DNA of 60,165 bases from NCBI RefSeq assembly GCF_001550135.1, contig NZ_LRUE01000008.1:1-60165 (forward strand), written 5' to 3'. The notes under the pieces are model-generated. The model did no database searches. It saw nothing but the letters and a program-made list of their open reading frames with translations, and had not been told where the DNA came from. How positions within the stretch are numbered: the first letter of the stretch is position 1; each line of letters begins with the position of its first letter. A program made the position numbers and the translations under genes. Source of the stretch: Pseudoalteromonas shioyasakiensis. GTDB taxonomy: Bacteria; Pseudomonadota; Gammaproteobacteria; Enterobacterales; Alteromonadaceae. Shown here piece after piece: positions 26,709 to 35,836 of the stretch.

Positions 26709-27773
26709 GTGACATTGTTACTTGTTTATATGTTTGTTGCCATTGCGGTTTCGTTTTTGTGCTCAGTGATGGAGGCAGTACTGTTAAGTATTACACCAAG
26801 TTATGTTGCCATGCTCAGAAAACAGCAACCACAATTGGCAAAACGTGTTGGTAAGCTTAAAGACAATATAGACCAACCGTTGGCGGCAATACTTACGTTA
26901 AATACCATAGCGCACACTGCTGGTGCCGCTGGCGTTGGCGCACAAGCTGCGGTGGTGTTTTCAGATGCTGCGGTTGGCGTTGCCTCTGCAATTATGACGT
27001 TATTGGTACTGGTGCTTTCTGAAATTATTCCTAAAACATTAGGAGCTAATTATTGGCGAGGGTTAACACCCATTGTTAGTGTGAGCCTAATTTGGTTGGT
27101 GTTTATTCTAAAACCCTTTGTGTGGTTTGCAGACATTTTAACGCGCTTTTTAGGGCGTAATTATGATGAAGCCTACTATATTCGCCAAGAAATTGAAGCC
27201 ATGGCTGATATTGGTACTGAGTCTGGAGCGCTTGGGCAAGATGAATCTGAAATCATTCGTAGCCTGCTGCACTTTCGTCATGCCAAACTCGATACCTTAA
27301 TGACACCACGTACGGTGCTTTTTAAAGTACATAAAGACTTAACCGTAAACCAATACTTGGCGGAGCATGGTTCTTCATCGTTCTCTCGAGTATTGGTTTA
27401 TGACAAAAATGGTGATGATATTATTGGTTTTGTGCATAAAAATGACATTATGCTGGCTTATCATCGCCTGGGTGAAGACTATAAAATTAGCAAGCTTGTT
27501 AAGCCTATTTACACCGTACCAGAAACCTTGCATGTGCCGACCTTACTCGAAACCTTACTATCTGAGCGCACGCATATTTGTTTGGTCGTGGATGAATACG
27601 GTGATGTACAAGGTATTGTCACCCTTGAAGACTTAATTGAAGCATTAATGGGGCTCGAGATTGTAGATGAACATGATCAATCAGCCAATATGCAAAAAGT
27701 CGCCAAACAGCGTTGGCGACAACGTTTAGCATCGAGTAATACCATCGTCAGTGACGATAAGCGTAAACCTTAG
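26709..27773 (+). CDS. CNNM/CorC-type transporter with CBS pair
   Basis: A 354-residue membrane protein. An N-terminal DUF21/CNNM domain has several helices (YMFVAIAVSFLCSVMEAVLLS; LAAILTLNTIAHTAGAAGVG). Two CBS domains follow (about 205-325), including LMTPRTVLFKV and DEYGDVQGIVTLEDLIEALMG. Family members handle magnesium or other divalent cations or confer cobalt resistance. GTG 26709 is the start: AAGAGG lies eight bases upstream, and the family begins there. It overlaps the convergent REC-EAL gene by four bases. It lacks the C-terminal CorC_HlyC domain common in longer members. Confidence 0.85.
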   Translation: MTLLLVYMFVAIAVSFLCSVMEAVLLSITPSYVAMLRKQQPQLAKRVGKLKDNIDQPLAAILTLNTIAHTAGAAGVGAQAAVVFSDAAVGVASAIMTLLVLVLSEIIPKTLGANYWRGLTPIVSVSLIWLVFILKPFVWFADILTRFLGRNYDEAYYIRQEIEAMADIGTESGALGQDESEIIRSLLHFRHAKLDTLMTPRTVLFKVHKDLTVNQYLAEHGSSSFSRVLVYDKNGDDIIGFVHKNDIMLAYHRLGEDYKISKLVKPIYTVPETLHVPTLLETLLSERTHICLVVDEYGDVQGIVTLEDLIEALMGLEIVDEHDQSANMQKVAKQRWRQRLASSNTIVSDDKRKP

Positions 27774-28990
27774 CGGCGATGTCCTGCTGCAGTTTTTACC
27801 ATTTGCCGCCATGAAAGTGACCAATTTAAAAAGTCTTCTTTAGCTTTCGGGCGGCACAGCAAAAAGCCCTGCATTAAAATAAACTCTTTGTAGCGGTCGA
27901 GGTATTCAAGCTCTTCAACTCGCTCAATCCCTTCGGCCACAATAGCGAGATCTTCTTGTATCGCTATATTCACCAAGCTACTAACAATCACCTGGGAAAA
28001 CTGATCGGTTTCAATATTACTGATCAGGGTGCGATCGATCTTAATTTCGGTAAACGGCAGCGTTTTTAGCTGCTGAACATTGGTAAAGCCAGTCCCAAAG
28101 TCATCAAGTGAAATACCAAAACCGCGCATTCGTAAACGGTTGAGTGTTTCGAGTTGTGCAGTGCTGCGAAGAGCATACTGTTCGGTAATTTCTAAAATCA
28201 CTTCACTGGGTGTTAGATTGTTAAGGTGCAGTATTAAAGCCAGTTTATCTGGGCAGCTTAAGTCCTCGAGTTGCGAAGGGGATAAGTTAAACGCCAGTTT
28301 TAAGTTGGGATCAAACTGCTCTTTGATTTCTGCAAAATCGTTAGTGGCTTTTTCAAATAATTGAAAAGTAATAAGGTTTATTAAATCTAGGTCTTCAGCG
28401 ATACAAATGAAGCGCTCCGGTAAGATAATTTCCTCTTCTTGGCTTGTGTTGATACGGGCAAGCACCTCAATACTTTCAACCCGATTATCGTGGCGATTTA
28501 TCTTAGGTTGATAAAACGGAATAATTTCATTATGACTGATGGCATGTAGTAACAGCGACTCAGAAATAGGGGTTTTTGTACGCTCAACATGAATAGCAAA
28601 GTGCTCAAGCTTTTGCAGTAGTAAATACACTTGATTAAGTTGCACGGGTTTAGTGACGTTACCAATTAAGTGAGCGTTATGCTTACGAGCAAGGTCTGCG
28701 GCAAGGTCTATAACTTTAGGATCCATCTCAGAAATAATGGCAATTGCACCTTGGTACTTCATGGCACCTAAGTGGCGAATAAGCTCCATACCATCCATAT
28801 CTGGCATATTGAGGTCGGTAAAAATAGCATCAAAGAATCGAGGTGCTTTTTTAATTTTTTCTAAAGCTTCTTCTGCACTTAGGCAGGTTGTGATGTGCGG
28901 AACCTCAAGCTCATTCAAAATGGCATGCATAACAATCAGGATGGCTTTTGAGTCATCCACTACGAGAATGTGTCTATTTGACTTCACCAT
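27770..28990 (-). CDS. REC-EAL cyclic-di-GMP phosphodiesterase
   Basis: A 406-residue cytoplasmic response regulator. The receiver has VVDDS, Asp59 (FTDLNMPDMDG) and the Lys in NVTKPV. The EAL domain starts with PFYQPKINR and has EVL in place of EAL, LAFNLSPSQ, LEITEQ, DDFGTGFT, IKIDRTLI and VAEGIE, so all metal- and substrate-binding positions appear present and it should cleave c-di-GMP. I start at ATG 28990, with GGAG seven bases upstream; an open frame extends to 29050. There is no kinase nearby. Confidence 0.88.
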   Translation of the reverse strand: MVKSNRHILVVDDSKAILIVMHAILNELEVPHITTCLSAEEALEKIKKAPRFFDAIFTDLNMPDMDGMELIRHLGAMKYQGAIAIISEMDPKVIDLAADLARKHNAHLIGNVTKPVQLNQVYLLLQKLEHFAIHVERTKTPISESLLLHAISHNEIIPFYQPKINRHDNRVESIEVLARINTSQEEEIILPERFICIAEDLDLINLITFQLFEKATNDFAEIKEQFDPNLKLAFNLSPSQLEDLSCPDKLALILHLNNLTPSEVILEITEQYALRSTAQLETLNRLRMRGFGISLDDFGTGFTNVQQLKTLPFTEIKIDRTLISNIETDQFSQVIVSSLVNIAIQEDLAIVAEGIERVEELEYLDRYKEFILMQGFLLCRPKAKEDFLNWSLSWRQMVKTAAGHRR

Positions 28991-29165
28991 ATTCACTCCA
29001 TGAACAAGAACGCTATAGTTAAAAGTAGTAGGTAAACGGTGTTTCGTCATGTTTTTTGCTTGTTTTGTGGTGCGAAAAATATACCTCCTTGTACCTAAAG
29101 GAAATTCGTAATTTTGTAAGGCCTCAGTATAATAGCCGCACTTTTTATTCGTATTTATAAGAACT

Positions 29166-30182
29166 ATGGTCAGACTTCAGCTGAGCCTCGCAGACGAAAC
29201 CTTTATTTTGCATTTAAACGGCTCACAGTTAATTCAGCTTTTTCATCAACAACAAGCAATCGCCTTCGATAACCCAGAGTCAGATCTTTATGAGTTTGAT
29301 TTTCAGGGGCAGCGTATTGGTCTTGATACTAGTAAAGTGCACGAAAAAAGCTTAGCAATCTTTGTTAACCAGCAGCAGGTGAGCCAACTTGCTTTACCTG
29401 AGTTACAAGAAGCTGAACCAAAACGCGGCATTATTGGTTTGCTGGCACTGGGCTTTAAATTATTCAAAAGTGCAAAAGTCGTGAAAGCGGCTTTAGCGGG
29501 GGCTTCGGTGGCAGGCTATGCGTGGTTATTTTCCATTGAATTTGCCTTGATGCTAATTGCTTGCTTGGTGGTGCATGAATATGGTCATGTGCGTGCTATG
29601 AAATATTTTGGCATTAAAACTAAAGGTATTTACCTTATTCCCTTTGTCGGTGGTTTGGCTGTTTCTGATGATAAGATTACCACCAGATGGCAAGATGTGG
29701 TGATCTCACTCATGGGGCCCGCTTTTGGCTTAATTACCTCTGTGCTGGGAGTAGTGCTTTACTACGCCACTGAAATGGAAATATTCGCCGGGGTGGCGGT
29801 ACTCAGTGCACTGTTAAACCTATTTAACTTGTTACCTATTCTGCCCCTAGATGGCGGCCATGTACTTAAAAGCATTAGTTTTTCGATGCGTTCATGGATA
29901 GGCCTTAGTGTGTGTTTATTAGGTGTGTTATTTGGCTTGTGGTTAAGTTACACCTTTGGCTTGATGCTACTGGTGTTTTTCTTATTTGTAGGGGCTCTTG
30001 AGATTATCTTTGAATGGCGCGGACGTCACTACTCACACCTCATCCCTCTCGATACTTATGGACAAGGTTTTTCAGCGGTAATGTACGCACTGGTTGTTGC
30101 AGGGCACGTTGCGGTGATGATGCACTTTGCTGACTCACAAAGCCCAATCCTAAGTTTGCCAATGAAGATATTAGCAAGTTAA
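29166..30182 (+). CDS. Site-2 protease family (M50) membrane metalloprotease
   Basis: A 338-residue protein. A soluble N-terminus of about 110 residues precedes several membrane helices. The zinc motif VVHEYGH lies at about 136-141 and the third ligand region LLPILPLDGGH at about 222-232. Members cleave proteins inside the membrane, typically to release sigma factors or clear signal peptides. The insertion of a long N-terminal domain and absence of PDZ separates it from RseP. The substrate is unknown. The gene stands alone. Confidence 0.85.
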   Translation: MVRLQLSLADETFILHLNGSQLIQLFHQQQAIAFDNPESDLYEFDFQGQRIGLDTSKVHEKSLAIFVNQQQVSQLALPELQEAEPKRGIIGLLALGFKLFKSAKVVKAALAGASVAGYAWLFSIEFALMLIACLVVHEYGHVRAMKYFGIKTKGIYLIPFVGGLAVSDDKITTRWQDVVISLMGPAFGLITSVLGVVLYYATEMEIFAGVAVLSALLNLFNLLPILPLDGGHVLKSISFSMRSWIGLSVCLLGVLFGLWLSYTFGLMLLVFFLFVGALEIIFEWRGRHYSHLIPLDTYGQGFSAVMYALVVAGHVAVMMHFADSQSPILSLPMKILAS

Positions 30183-30243
30183 TTAACATTTAAGTACTAA
30201 GTTATATTCAGCTTAGTGCTTAAATTCACGTTAGTGCATATAA

Positions 30244-30284
30244 ATCCTTATTTAAATGACTAAGCATTAAATTTAAATAAGGAT
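30244..30284. repeat. Perfect 14-bp inverted repeat
   Basis: ATCCTTATTTAAAT (30244-30257) and ATTTAAATAAGGAT (30271-30284), 13 bases apart. No T-run follows, so it is not a standard terminator. It could be an operator or RNA stem in front of the two small frames at 30368 and 30459, or a processing hairpin after the M50 gene. Confidence 0.6.
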
Positions 30285-30367
30285 ACTATTTGAGAAAGTT
30301 CCGATTTATAGAAACTAGAATATTTAGCTAATCTTAAACCCAAGAGGAACATTAAAAGGACTTTGCC

Positions 30368-30496
30368 ATGAGCTTGTTCAGAAGGGAGGCGACTGTGCAA
30401 CAAAGTGAGCAGTTAGTATGTGTAATCACTTTAGCACAGACATTATCTATTAAATTAAATGGAGATTGTTTTGTTCATGAAGCAGTTTTTATTTAG
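30368..30496 (+). CDS. Possible 42-residue small protein or leader peptide
   Basis: ATG at 30368 has an excellent SD (AAAAGGA, spacing 7). The 42-codon frame starts MSLFRREATVQQSEQL, ends TAG at 30494-30496, and runs into the start of the small membrane protein frame. No family is recognised and there is no hydrophobic segment. The ribosome site is the main evidence; it may be a leader peptide coupled to the next gene. Confidence 0.35.
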   Translation: MSLFRREATVQQSEQLVCVITLAQTLSIKLNGDCFVHEAVFI

Positions 30497-30692
30497 TTTC
30501 TTTATCACTTACATCATAACCAGAGTTGCTTTTTTTAGTTTTGATTTTTCTATTTCAAAAAGTAGCAGCTTGGTAGATTATTTTATCGATATATCTGCGT
30601 TTATTTTAGTGTACCTTGTTGTTTCTAAGATCGTTTGTTTTGTATTAAAAAGAGATAAAAGAAGCGAGAGCAGTGATTCTAACTTTAAGTGA
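30459..30692 (+). CDS. Small two-helix membrane protein, unknown
   Basis: Up to 77 residues with two hydrophobic stretches (LFSFFITYIITRVAFFSF and IDISAFILVYLVVSKIVCF) and a basic-polar tail, KRDKRSESSDSNFK. The start is uncertain: ATG 30459 has no SD, TTG 30471 has GGAG six bases upstream, and ATG 30477 begins MKQFLFSFF. It is AT-rich compared with its neighbours. No function can be assigned. Confidence 0.5.
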   Translation: MEIVLFMKQFLFSFFITYIITRVAFFSFDFSISKSSSLVDYFIDISAFILVYLVVSKIVCFVLKRDKRSESSDSNFK

Positions 30693-30844
30693 TAGACTGT
30701 AGTTTTGGTAGAATGAAGCACTGATTCAGCGGTGATTTAAGACCGAATGAGAGTTTTGGTTACCTTTGGTTAACAAACCGTTTTGAAGAGGGGCTCTCGC
30801 TATGAGCTTTTGCCCCTCTCTAATAGGTGATGTTTATAAAGCTT

Positions 30845-32158
30845 TTAAGGGTAAAAACTCAGCATTAACGATATAAACACGCCGGTGATGATCAGCTGCA
30901 CAAGGCAAAAGCCCATGATGTCTTTTGCTTTTAAGCCGGCAATAGCAAGTACGGGGAGTGCCCAGAACGGCTGAATAAGGTTAGTCCAAGCATCGCCCCA
31001 TGCGACAGCCATAGCAACCCGTGGCATATCCGCGCCAAGTGTTTGTGCGGCTGGAATAACAATCGGCGCTTGCACTGCCCATTGGCCGCCGCCTGATGGC
31101 ACAAATATATTCACAAACCCTGCACTTAAAAAACTCCAAAAAGGCAGTGTTTCGGCTGTTGCAATGGCAATAAATCCTTCAGAAATTTGTTGAGCAAGTC
31201 CCGTTTTTACCATAATCGCCATGATCCCCGCATAAAATGGAAATTGAATCACAATGCCAGCGCCACTAGGGATTGCTTGCTGTAAGCTGCTAAGTAAATT
31301 ATGCGGTGTTTGATGCAGTAAAATTGCGCTAAATAAGAATATTGCGATCACGCTATTTAAGTTTAAGCCGCCTCCGTTAAGCACAAAATAATAGAATAAA
31401 TAGGCAAGACCAAAGGCACCTACCCCCATACCAAGCAAACGACTATGCTCTATTACTTCGGCAGGGCGGGTAGGCATATCTGCTTGCTGCGATTCATCTT
31501 CAAGCTTTGCAGGGTCAACATAAACACTGTCTTTTTCGCTCGGCAACATATAGCGATTTACCAGCGGCATGATAATAAATAAGCCCACAACAATAGCGAT
31601 ATTAAATGCCGAAAAAATTGTGTTTTCGGTGCCTATTACCCCAATACTTTGCTCTGCAAAGTGGCCATCGGTTGCGATTGTTAGCGGCACTGAACCGGCT
31701 AAGCCGCCATGCCAAACAATAAAACCTGAATAGGCACTGGCCACTAACAAACGGTAATCAACGCGGGTATGTTTCGCAATTACTTTGGCGAATAAAGCGC
31801 CAATCACTAAACCAAAGCCCCAATTTAGCCAGCTTGCCAATAAAGACACGAGCGTAACGAGTATAATCGCTTTGGCAGGGCTGTTGGCAAGAGTCGCGAG
31901 TTTGTTGAGTATACTGCGCATCACTGGGGTACTCGCTAGCATGTAGCCCGTTAGCAACACTAGCAGCATTTGCATGGCAAATTGTAATAGGTTCCAAAAT
32001 CCACCACCCCAAGCCGCGAGCACTTGCGTGGGCGTTGACGGCGTAAAGAGGCTCGCAACGATAAAGCTCAGCAAGGTGAGTAATATAACAAATACAAACG
32101 GGTCGGGTAGATAACGCTCTACTAGTTTAGTGAATGGTTTAGCAACGCGATTTAGCAT
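30845..32158 (-). CDS. Short-chain fatty acid transporter, AtoE family
   Basis: A 437-residue inner-membrane protein with about twelve hydrophobic segments. It matches the AtoE family from its start (FTKLVERYLPDPFVFVILLT, TGYMLASTP, NWGFGLVIGALFAK) to its end (WGDAWTNLIQPFWALPVLAI). The family imports short-chain fatty acids such as acetoacetate and butyrate. The atoDAB genes are not adjacent, so the gene stands alone and its precise substrate is inferred. Confidence 0.88.
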   Translation of the reverse strand: MLNRVAKPFTKLVERYLPDPFVFVILLTLLSFIVASLFTPSTPTQVLAAWGGGFWNLLQFAMQMLLVLLTGYMLASTPVMRSILNKLATLANSPAKAIILVTLVSLLASWLNWGFGLVIGALFAKVIAKHTRVDYRLLVASAYSGFIVWHGGLAGSVPLTIATDGHFAEQSIGVIGTENTIFSAFNIAIVVGLFIIMPLVNRYMLPSEKDSVYVDPAKLEDESQQADMPTRPAEVIEHSRLLGMGVGAFGLAYLFYYFVLNGGGLNLNSVIAIFLFSAILLHQTPHNLLSSLQQAIPSGAGIVIQFPFYAGIMAIMVKTGLAQQISEGFIAIATAETLPFWSFLSAGFVNIFVPSGGGQWAVQAPIVIPAAQTLGADMPRVAMAVAWGDAWTNLIQPFWALPVLAIAGLKAKDIMGFCLVQLIITGVFISLMLSFYP

Positions 32159-32273
32159 AGTTTTTATTGTTGTCGTCGAATCGATAATGCCAATAAATCA
32201 TGAATAACGATGGTTGGCAAATTGCGACGTCGTTGCTTTAGCTTATGCCTTTAAAAACTGATGCTAAATGCGC

Positions 32274-33227
32274 TTACTGTGAATCTTGCTCTAGCACGGC
32301 TTTTAAGCGGGCTTGAACTTCTTCTACTAATAGTATTGGCTGGAACTTTGATAAGAACGCATTACAGCCAACCTTCTCAACTAAAGCTTGGTTAAAGCTA
32401 CCACTCAAAGAGGTATTAAGCACAATATGTAGGTTCTTCATGCGGCTGTCGTTACGAATTTCGTGTGTTAAACGGTAACCATCCATTGCTGGCATTTCAG
32501 CATCGGTGATCACCATGAGTAATTCTTTCTCTACATCTTTACCTTGATCAGCCCAGCCTTTTAGCATTTCGAGTGCTTCAAGCCCGTTACGAGCAGGTAT
32601 GATTTCAATGCCAAGTTGCGACAAGGTATCGCTTACTTGCTTACGAGCAGTTGGCGAATCATCGGCGTGAAGAATTTTGCGGCCTGCAAATTCGTTCACG
32701 ATGCTTTTATCAAGAATGTCTTCAGATATTTGGACTTCGTACTCAACGATTTCTGCGAGCACTTTTTCTACGTCGATAATTTCAACCAGCTGCTCTTGGC
32801 CATCGCGTTTTACTTTCGTTAAGGCTGTTAGGTAATGATTTTTACCAATTGCAGTTGGTGGCGGCATAATATCTGACCATGTCATATTGATGATTTGATC
32901 AACTTTACCAATTAAAAAGCCTTGCACGGTACGATTGTACTCGGTGATAACGAGGTTTGTATCTTCGATGTGTTTAGCTTCAGGCATGTTTATCGCTCTG
33001 CGCAAATCAATCACCGGAATTGATTCACCACGAATATTTACAACCCCAGAAACTTTAGGGTGGGCGTGGGGAATTTTGCTAATTTGCGGTAACTTCACCA
33101 CTTCTTTAACTTTAAACACATTGAGAGCGAATAAGTGGCGACTGTGTAGGTAAAATAGTAAAAGCTCTAAGCGGTTTTCACCGACCAGTTGCGTACGCTT
33201 ATCGACGGAAGCAAGAACACCTGACAT
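32274..33227 (-). CDS. cheV: Chemotaxis protein CheV
   Basis: A 317-residue cytoplasmic protein. An N-terminal CheW domain (about 20-165; FALNVFKVKEVVKLPQ, VSGVVNIRGESIPVIDLR) is joined to a receiver with Asp near 240 (VITDAEMPAMDGYRL). CheV couples receptors to CheA and is tuned by phosphorylation of its receiver. It is monocistronic, with a 145-base gap to the divergent channel gene. Other che genes lie outside the window. Confidence 0.95.
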   Translation of the reverse strand: MSGVLASVDKRTQLVGENRLELLLFYLHSRHLFALNVFKVKEVVKLPQISKIPHAHPKVSGVVNIRGESIPVIDLRRAINMPEAKHIEDTNLVITEYNRTVQGFLIGKVDQIINMTWSDIMPPPTAIGKNHYLTALTKVKRDGQEQLVEIIDVEKVLAEIVEYEVQISEDILDKSIVNEFAGRKILHADDSPTARKQVSDTLSQLGIEIIPARNGLEALEMLKGWADQGKDVEKELLMVITDAEMPAMDGYRLTHEIRNDSRMKNLHIVLNTSLSGSFNQALVEKVGCNAFLSKFQPILLVEEVQARLKAVLEQDSQ

Positions 33228-33372
33228 ATTTCACCCTAAACACCTAATACAGAGATAGTATAGTCTACTATCATTTTTCATCGACATGCATTAGTAATTT
33301 TCCATCAGTTGCCAAAATGCAAGCATTACAGTACCGTATCGATAATTTCCTCCACTATAAATCGCAAGGATC

Positions 33373-34437
33373 ATGCATCATATATTTAATCGTTTAGTGG
33401 TACTTATTCGCAGTCACATTGATCAAGTAAGTTGGCAGGCTGTGGTATTTACTACGCTTTTGCATATGCTACTTATTTGGTGGCTGCTTATGCTTGCAGG
33501 AGAGCAAGCGCTCACACCACTTAGTACTTATTTTTATTATTATGTAGTAACTACATCTACAGTTGGTTATGGCGATTTTAGCGCAAGCACCGAGCTTGGC
33601 CGTTGGATTGTCGCATTGCTGCAAATACCTTTTGGTTTAGCATTATTTGGCGTTCTGTTAGGAAAGACAGGGCAAACAGTAACTTATTTAATTAGGCGCG
33701 CTATGACGGGTGATAAAAGCTTCGCACATATAAACAATCACATTATTATCTTTGGTTGGCACGATACACGTACTAAAAAGATGGTTGACTATATATTGGC
33801 CGATCATAAACGCTTAGATCGTCGTATTTTATTGGCGGTTACTGAACAAATGGAACATCCGTTTTTAGCAAATCCTATGGTTGATTTTGCTCGTCTAAGT
33901 AGCTTTACTGACTTAGATGAGTTGAAAAGAATTGCCATTGATCGCGCCGACAAAATTATCATTGATGGCCAAGATGATGACCAAACGTTTACAACAGCCC
34001 TGCGCATTAGCAAGTTGGTCAATGAACAGTGCCACATTAGCGCGCACTTTACTGATGAAACTAAAATCGAAATGCTACATGAGCATTGCCACAATGTAGA
34101 ATGTAGCAGTGCTAAGTCAGCCGAGATCTTAGTGCGCTCAATGCAAGACCCTGGTTCAAGTCGTGTGCAAGAAGAGCTGTTATCGACACTACATGGGGAT
34201 ACTCAATTTAGTTTACCAATTCCAAAAGGCGTGCAAGCAATGGAGTTTGGCAAGCTGTTTCATCACTTTAAATATAGTCATGATGCTATATTACTGGGTG
34301 TCGCACATAATTTGAGTGCAAAAAATATGGACTTAAACCCGCCACTTGATTATGTAGTAAGTGAGGGAGATATTTTGCATTATATAGCTGCGGAGCGTGT
34401 TTTGAGCGACGAAGTTGATTGGTCAGCGTTGGTATAG
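33373..34437 (+). CDS. MthK-like potassium channel (two helices plus RCK domain)
   Basis: A 354-residue membrane protein. Two helices flank a pore with selectivity filter TTSTVGYGD (60-68). A cytoplasmic RCK/TrkA-N-like domain begins HIIIFGWHDTRTKKM, and TrkA-C-like residues end the protein. The nucleotide motif GxGxxG is replaced by GWHDTR, the type seen in MthK (GWSES), where the RCK domain is gated by calcium rather than NAD. The gating ligand here is inference. AAGGA sits very close to the ATG. Confidence 0.85.
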   Translation: MHHIFNRLVVLIRSHIDQVSWQAVVFTTLLHMLLIWWLLMLAGEQALTPLSTYFYYYVVTTSTVGYGDFSASTELGRWIVALLQIPFGLALFGVLLGKTGQTVTYLIRRAMTGDKSFAHINNHIIIFGWHDTRTKKMVDYILADHKRLDRRILLAVTEQMEHPFLANPMVDFARLSSFTDLDELKRIAIDRADKIIIDGQDDDQTFTTALRISKLVNEQCHISAHFTDETKIEMLHEHCHNVECSSAKSAEILVRSMQDPGSSRVQEELLSTLHGDTQFSLPIPKGVQAMEFGKLFHHFKYSHDAILLGVAHNLSAKNMDLNPPLDYVVSEGDILHYIAAERVLSDEVDWSALV

Positions 34438-34480
34438 TACCAATCCGCAATAATACTTTTAATTAAGCGAATTGGTATTT

Positions 34481-34693
34481 ATGAACGAAGTTGTGTTTTT
34501 AATTATTGTACTCAGTGCCTACATTTTACCTGTGGTCATTGTGCTCAATAGTAAACGCACTCAAGGCCACGAAAAGAATGCTTGGTTAATAGGTATCATC
34601 TTCTTTTCGTGGTTAGCTTTGGTAATGTACTTAACAATCATCCCTAAACACGGGCGGGTCAAAAAGCATCGCAAAGTAAAACCTAAGGGTTAA
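34481..34693 (+). CDS. Small membrane protein with PLDc_N/superinfection-immunity-like helices
   Basis: A 70-residue protein. Helix one is VVFLIIVLSAYILPVVIVLN; after SKRTQGHEKNAWLIGI comes helix two, IFFSWLALVMYLTII, and a basic tail, KHGRVKKHRKVKPKG. The K(R)TxGxxKxAW...FxSWLxLVxYL pattern resembles phage T4 Imm-like superinfection immunity proteins and PLDc_N segments. Such genes are common in chromosomes without phage context, so the name carries no function here. ATG 34481 is preferred over an upstream TTG. Confidence 0.65.
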   Translation: MNEVVFLIIVLSAYILPVVIVLNSKRTQGHEKNAWLIGIIFFSWLALVMYLTIIPKHGRVKKHRKVKPKG

Positions 34694-34719
34694 CTGACCT
34701 AAAGCTGACAGCAGCTGTG

Positions 34720-35751
34720 TCACTTCAACTGTTTTAGTTTATGATCTATCACAGGATCATCGGGTGAGAGTTGCTGAGCCACTTCTAAGACCTTAATTGC
34801 ATCGTTTGGGTGCTCATCTTGATGTTTGATTGCAACATCAATCAGCGGTTGCACATCAATCGCATCTTTTTGCTCTTGCATGTGCTCGGCTTTTTCTTCA
34901 GCTAAAATTGTATGCGCGGTGCTTAGTAAGGCTAAACGATGTGGCGAACTCTTGTTTGCCTTGTTTAGACGACGATAATAATCTTCTTTAAAGCGCAGCG
35001 TTTTGGTTTGCTGGCGGAATTGGGCTATATCAACTTGCTGGTGGCTAATAAAATCAACAGCAACATCTTTATAAAAGCCAAACTTATTTAAATATGTTGC
35101 ATGAACACTATGGCCCATACCAAACACGCGTAAGTGGGTTAGTTGTGGGTAACGTTTAGCATGAGCTCGGTCGATGCGATTCGTTGGGTCGTAAATAATA
35201 TAACCCTTTGCATGGCCTAAATCTAAATCGTGGTAGTCACCGTTCCAATCAAATTTTTGCGCGATGTCGGTACTTGAACGGTCATCCCATGGCGCTTTTT
35301 CTTTGTTTTTTGTGCTAACTGGGTGAAAGAGTAAAACCTTGTCTAGCTTTAATAGATTGGCAAAGGCGCCAACGGCAAAGCCTCCTCGACTCAATCCATA
35401 ACCTAACCGCTCTTTGAACCCGCCAATCAGTGGTGCTAGCTGTTCAATAAAAAACAACAGATTACGGTGCCTAAACCAGTTGCTAATGCCTAAATGTTGA
35501 AAGGCGATGATATTCACATCTTGCTTTTTCGCGAGCTTATAAGCCCAAGGCGAAAAATCATCATTGATATCATGTTCTTGATAATTTGTTCCAGCAGGAG
35601 AGAAGGTAATTAGCAGGGGCTTATTGGCATCAATGATATGGTATTTCACATAAACATCACCGAGCAAATCACCACCAGTCATAGGAACACGGCTTTGTTG
35701 CTCATCGCGTGGGAGATTGGTCCATTCCTCTAACCAATACAATAATTTCAT
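34720..35751 (-). CDS. Unknown protein with alpha/beta-hydrolase-like fold and helical C-terminus
   Basis: A 343-residue soluble protein without signal peptide. KPLLITFSPAGTNYQEHDI looks like a hydrolase strand and oxyanion region, GYGLSRGGFAVGAF like a nucleophile elbow (Ser in GLSRGG), and GMGHSVHATYL could carry the catalytic His. The last 70 residues (IDVAIKHQDEHPNDAIKVLEVAQQLSPDDPVIDHKLKQ) look like a TPR pair. I do not recognise the family; it could be a non-catalytic relative. Confidence 0.6.
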   Translation of the reverse strand: MKLLYWLEEWTNLPRDEQQSRVPMTGGDLLGDVYVKYHIIDANKPLLITFSPAGTNYQEHDINDDFSPWAYKLAKKQDVNIIAFQHLGISNWFRHRNLLFFIEQLAPLIGGFKERLGYGLSRGGFAVGAFANLLKLDKVLLFHPVSTKNKEKAPWDDRSSTDIAQKFDWNGDYHDLDLGHAKGYIIYDPTNRIDRAHAKRYPQLTHLRVFGMGHSVHATYLNKFGFYKDVAVDFISHQQVDIAQFRQQTKTLRFKEDYYRRLNKANKSSPHRLALLSTAHTILAEEKAEHMQEQKDAIDVQPLIDVAIKHQDEHPNDAIKVLEVAQQLSPDDPVIDHKLKQLK

Positions 35752-35836
35752 ACATCCCCCACGTTACCTCTAAAATAAAGGGGCAAAATTATAGCAAAAA
35801 TAGCAGCTAATTAAAAATGGCCGCTACTTTATATGC

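Noticed and set aside
30787..30819. Intrinsic terminator between the small membrane gene and the AtoE gene
   Set aside because: AGAGGGGC/GCCCCTCT form a stem with a 17-base loop, but neither strand continues with a T-run.
34481..34693. Phage superinfection immunity gene implying prophage remnant
   Set aside because: Only a weak pattern match to Imm-like proteins; no other phage gene, integrase or att site is near.
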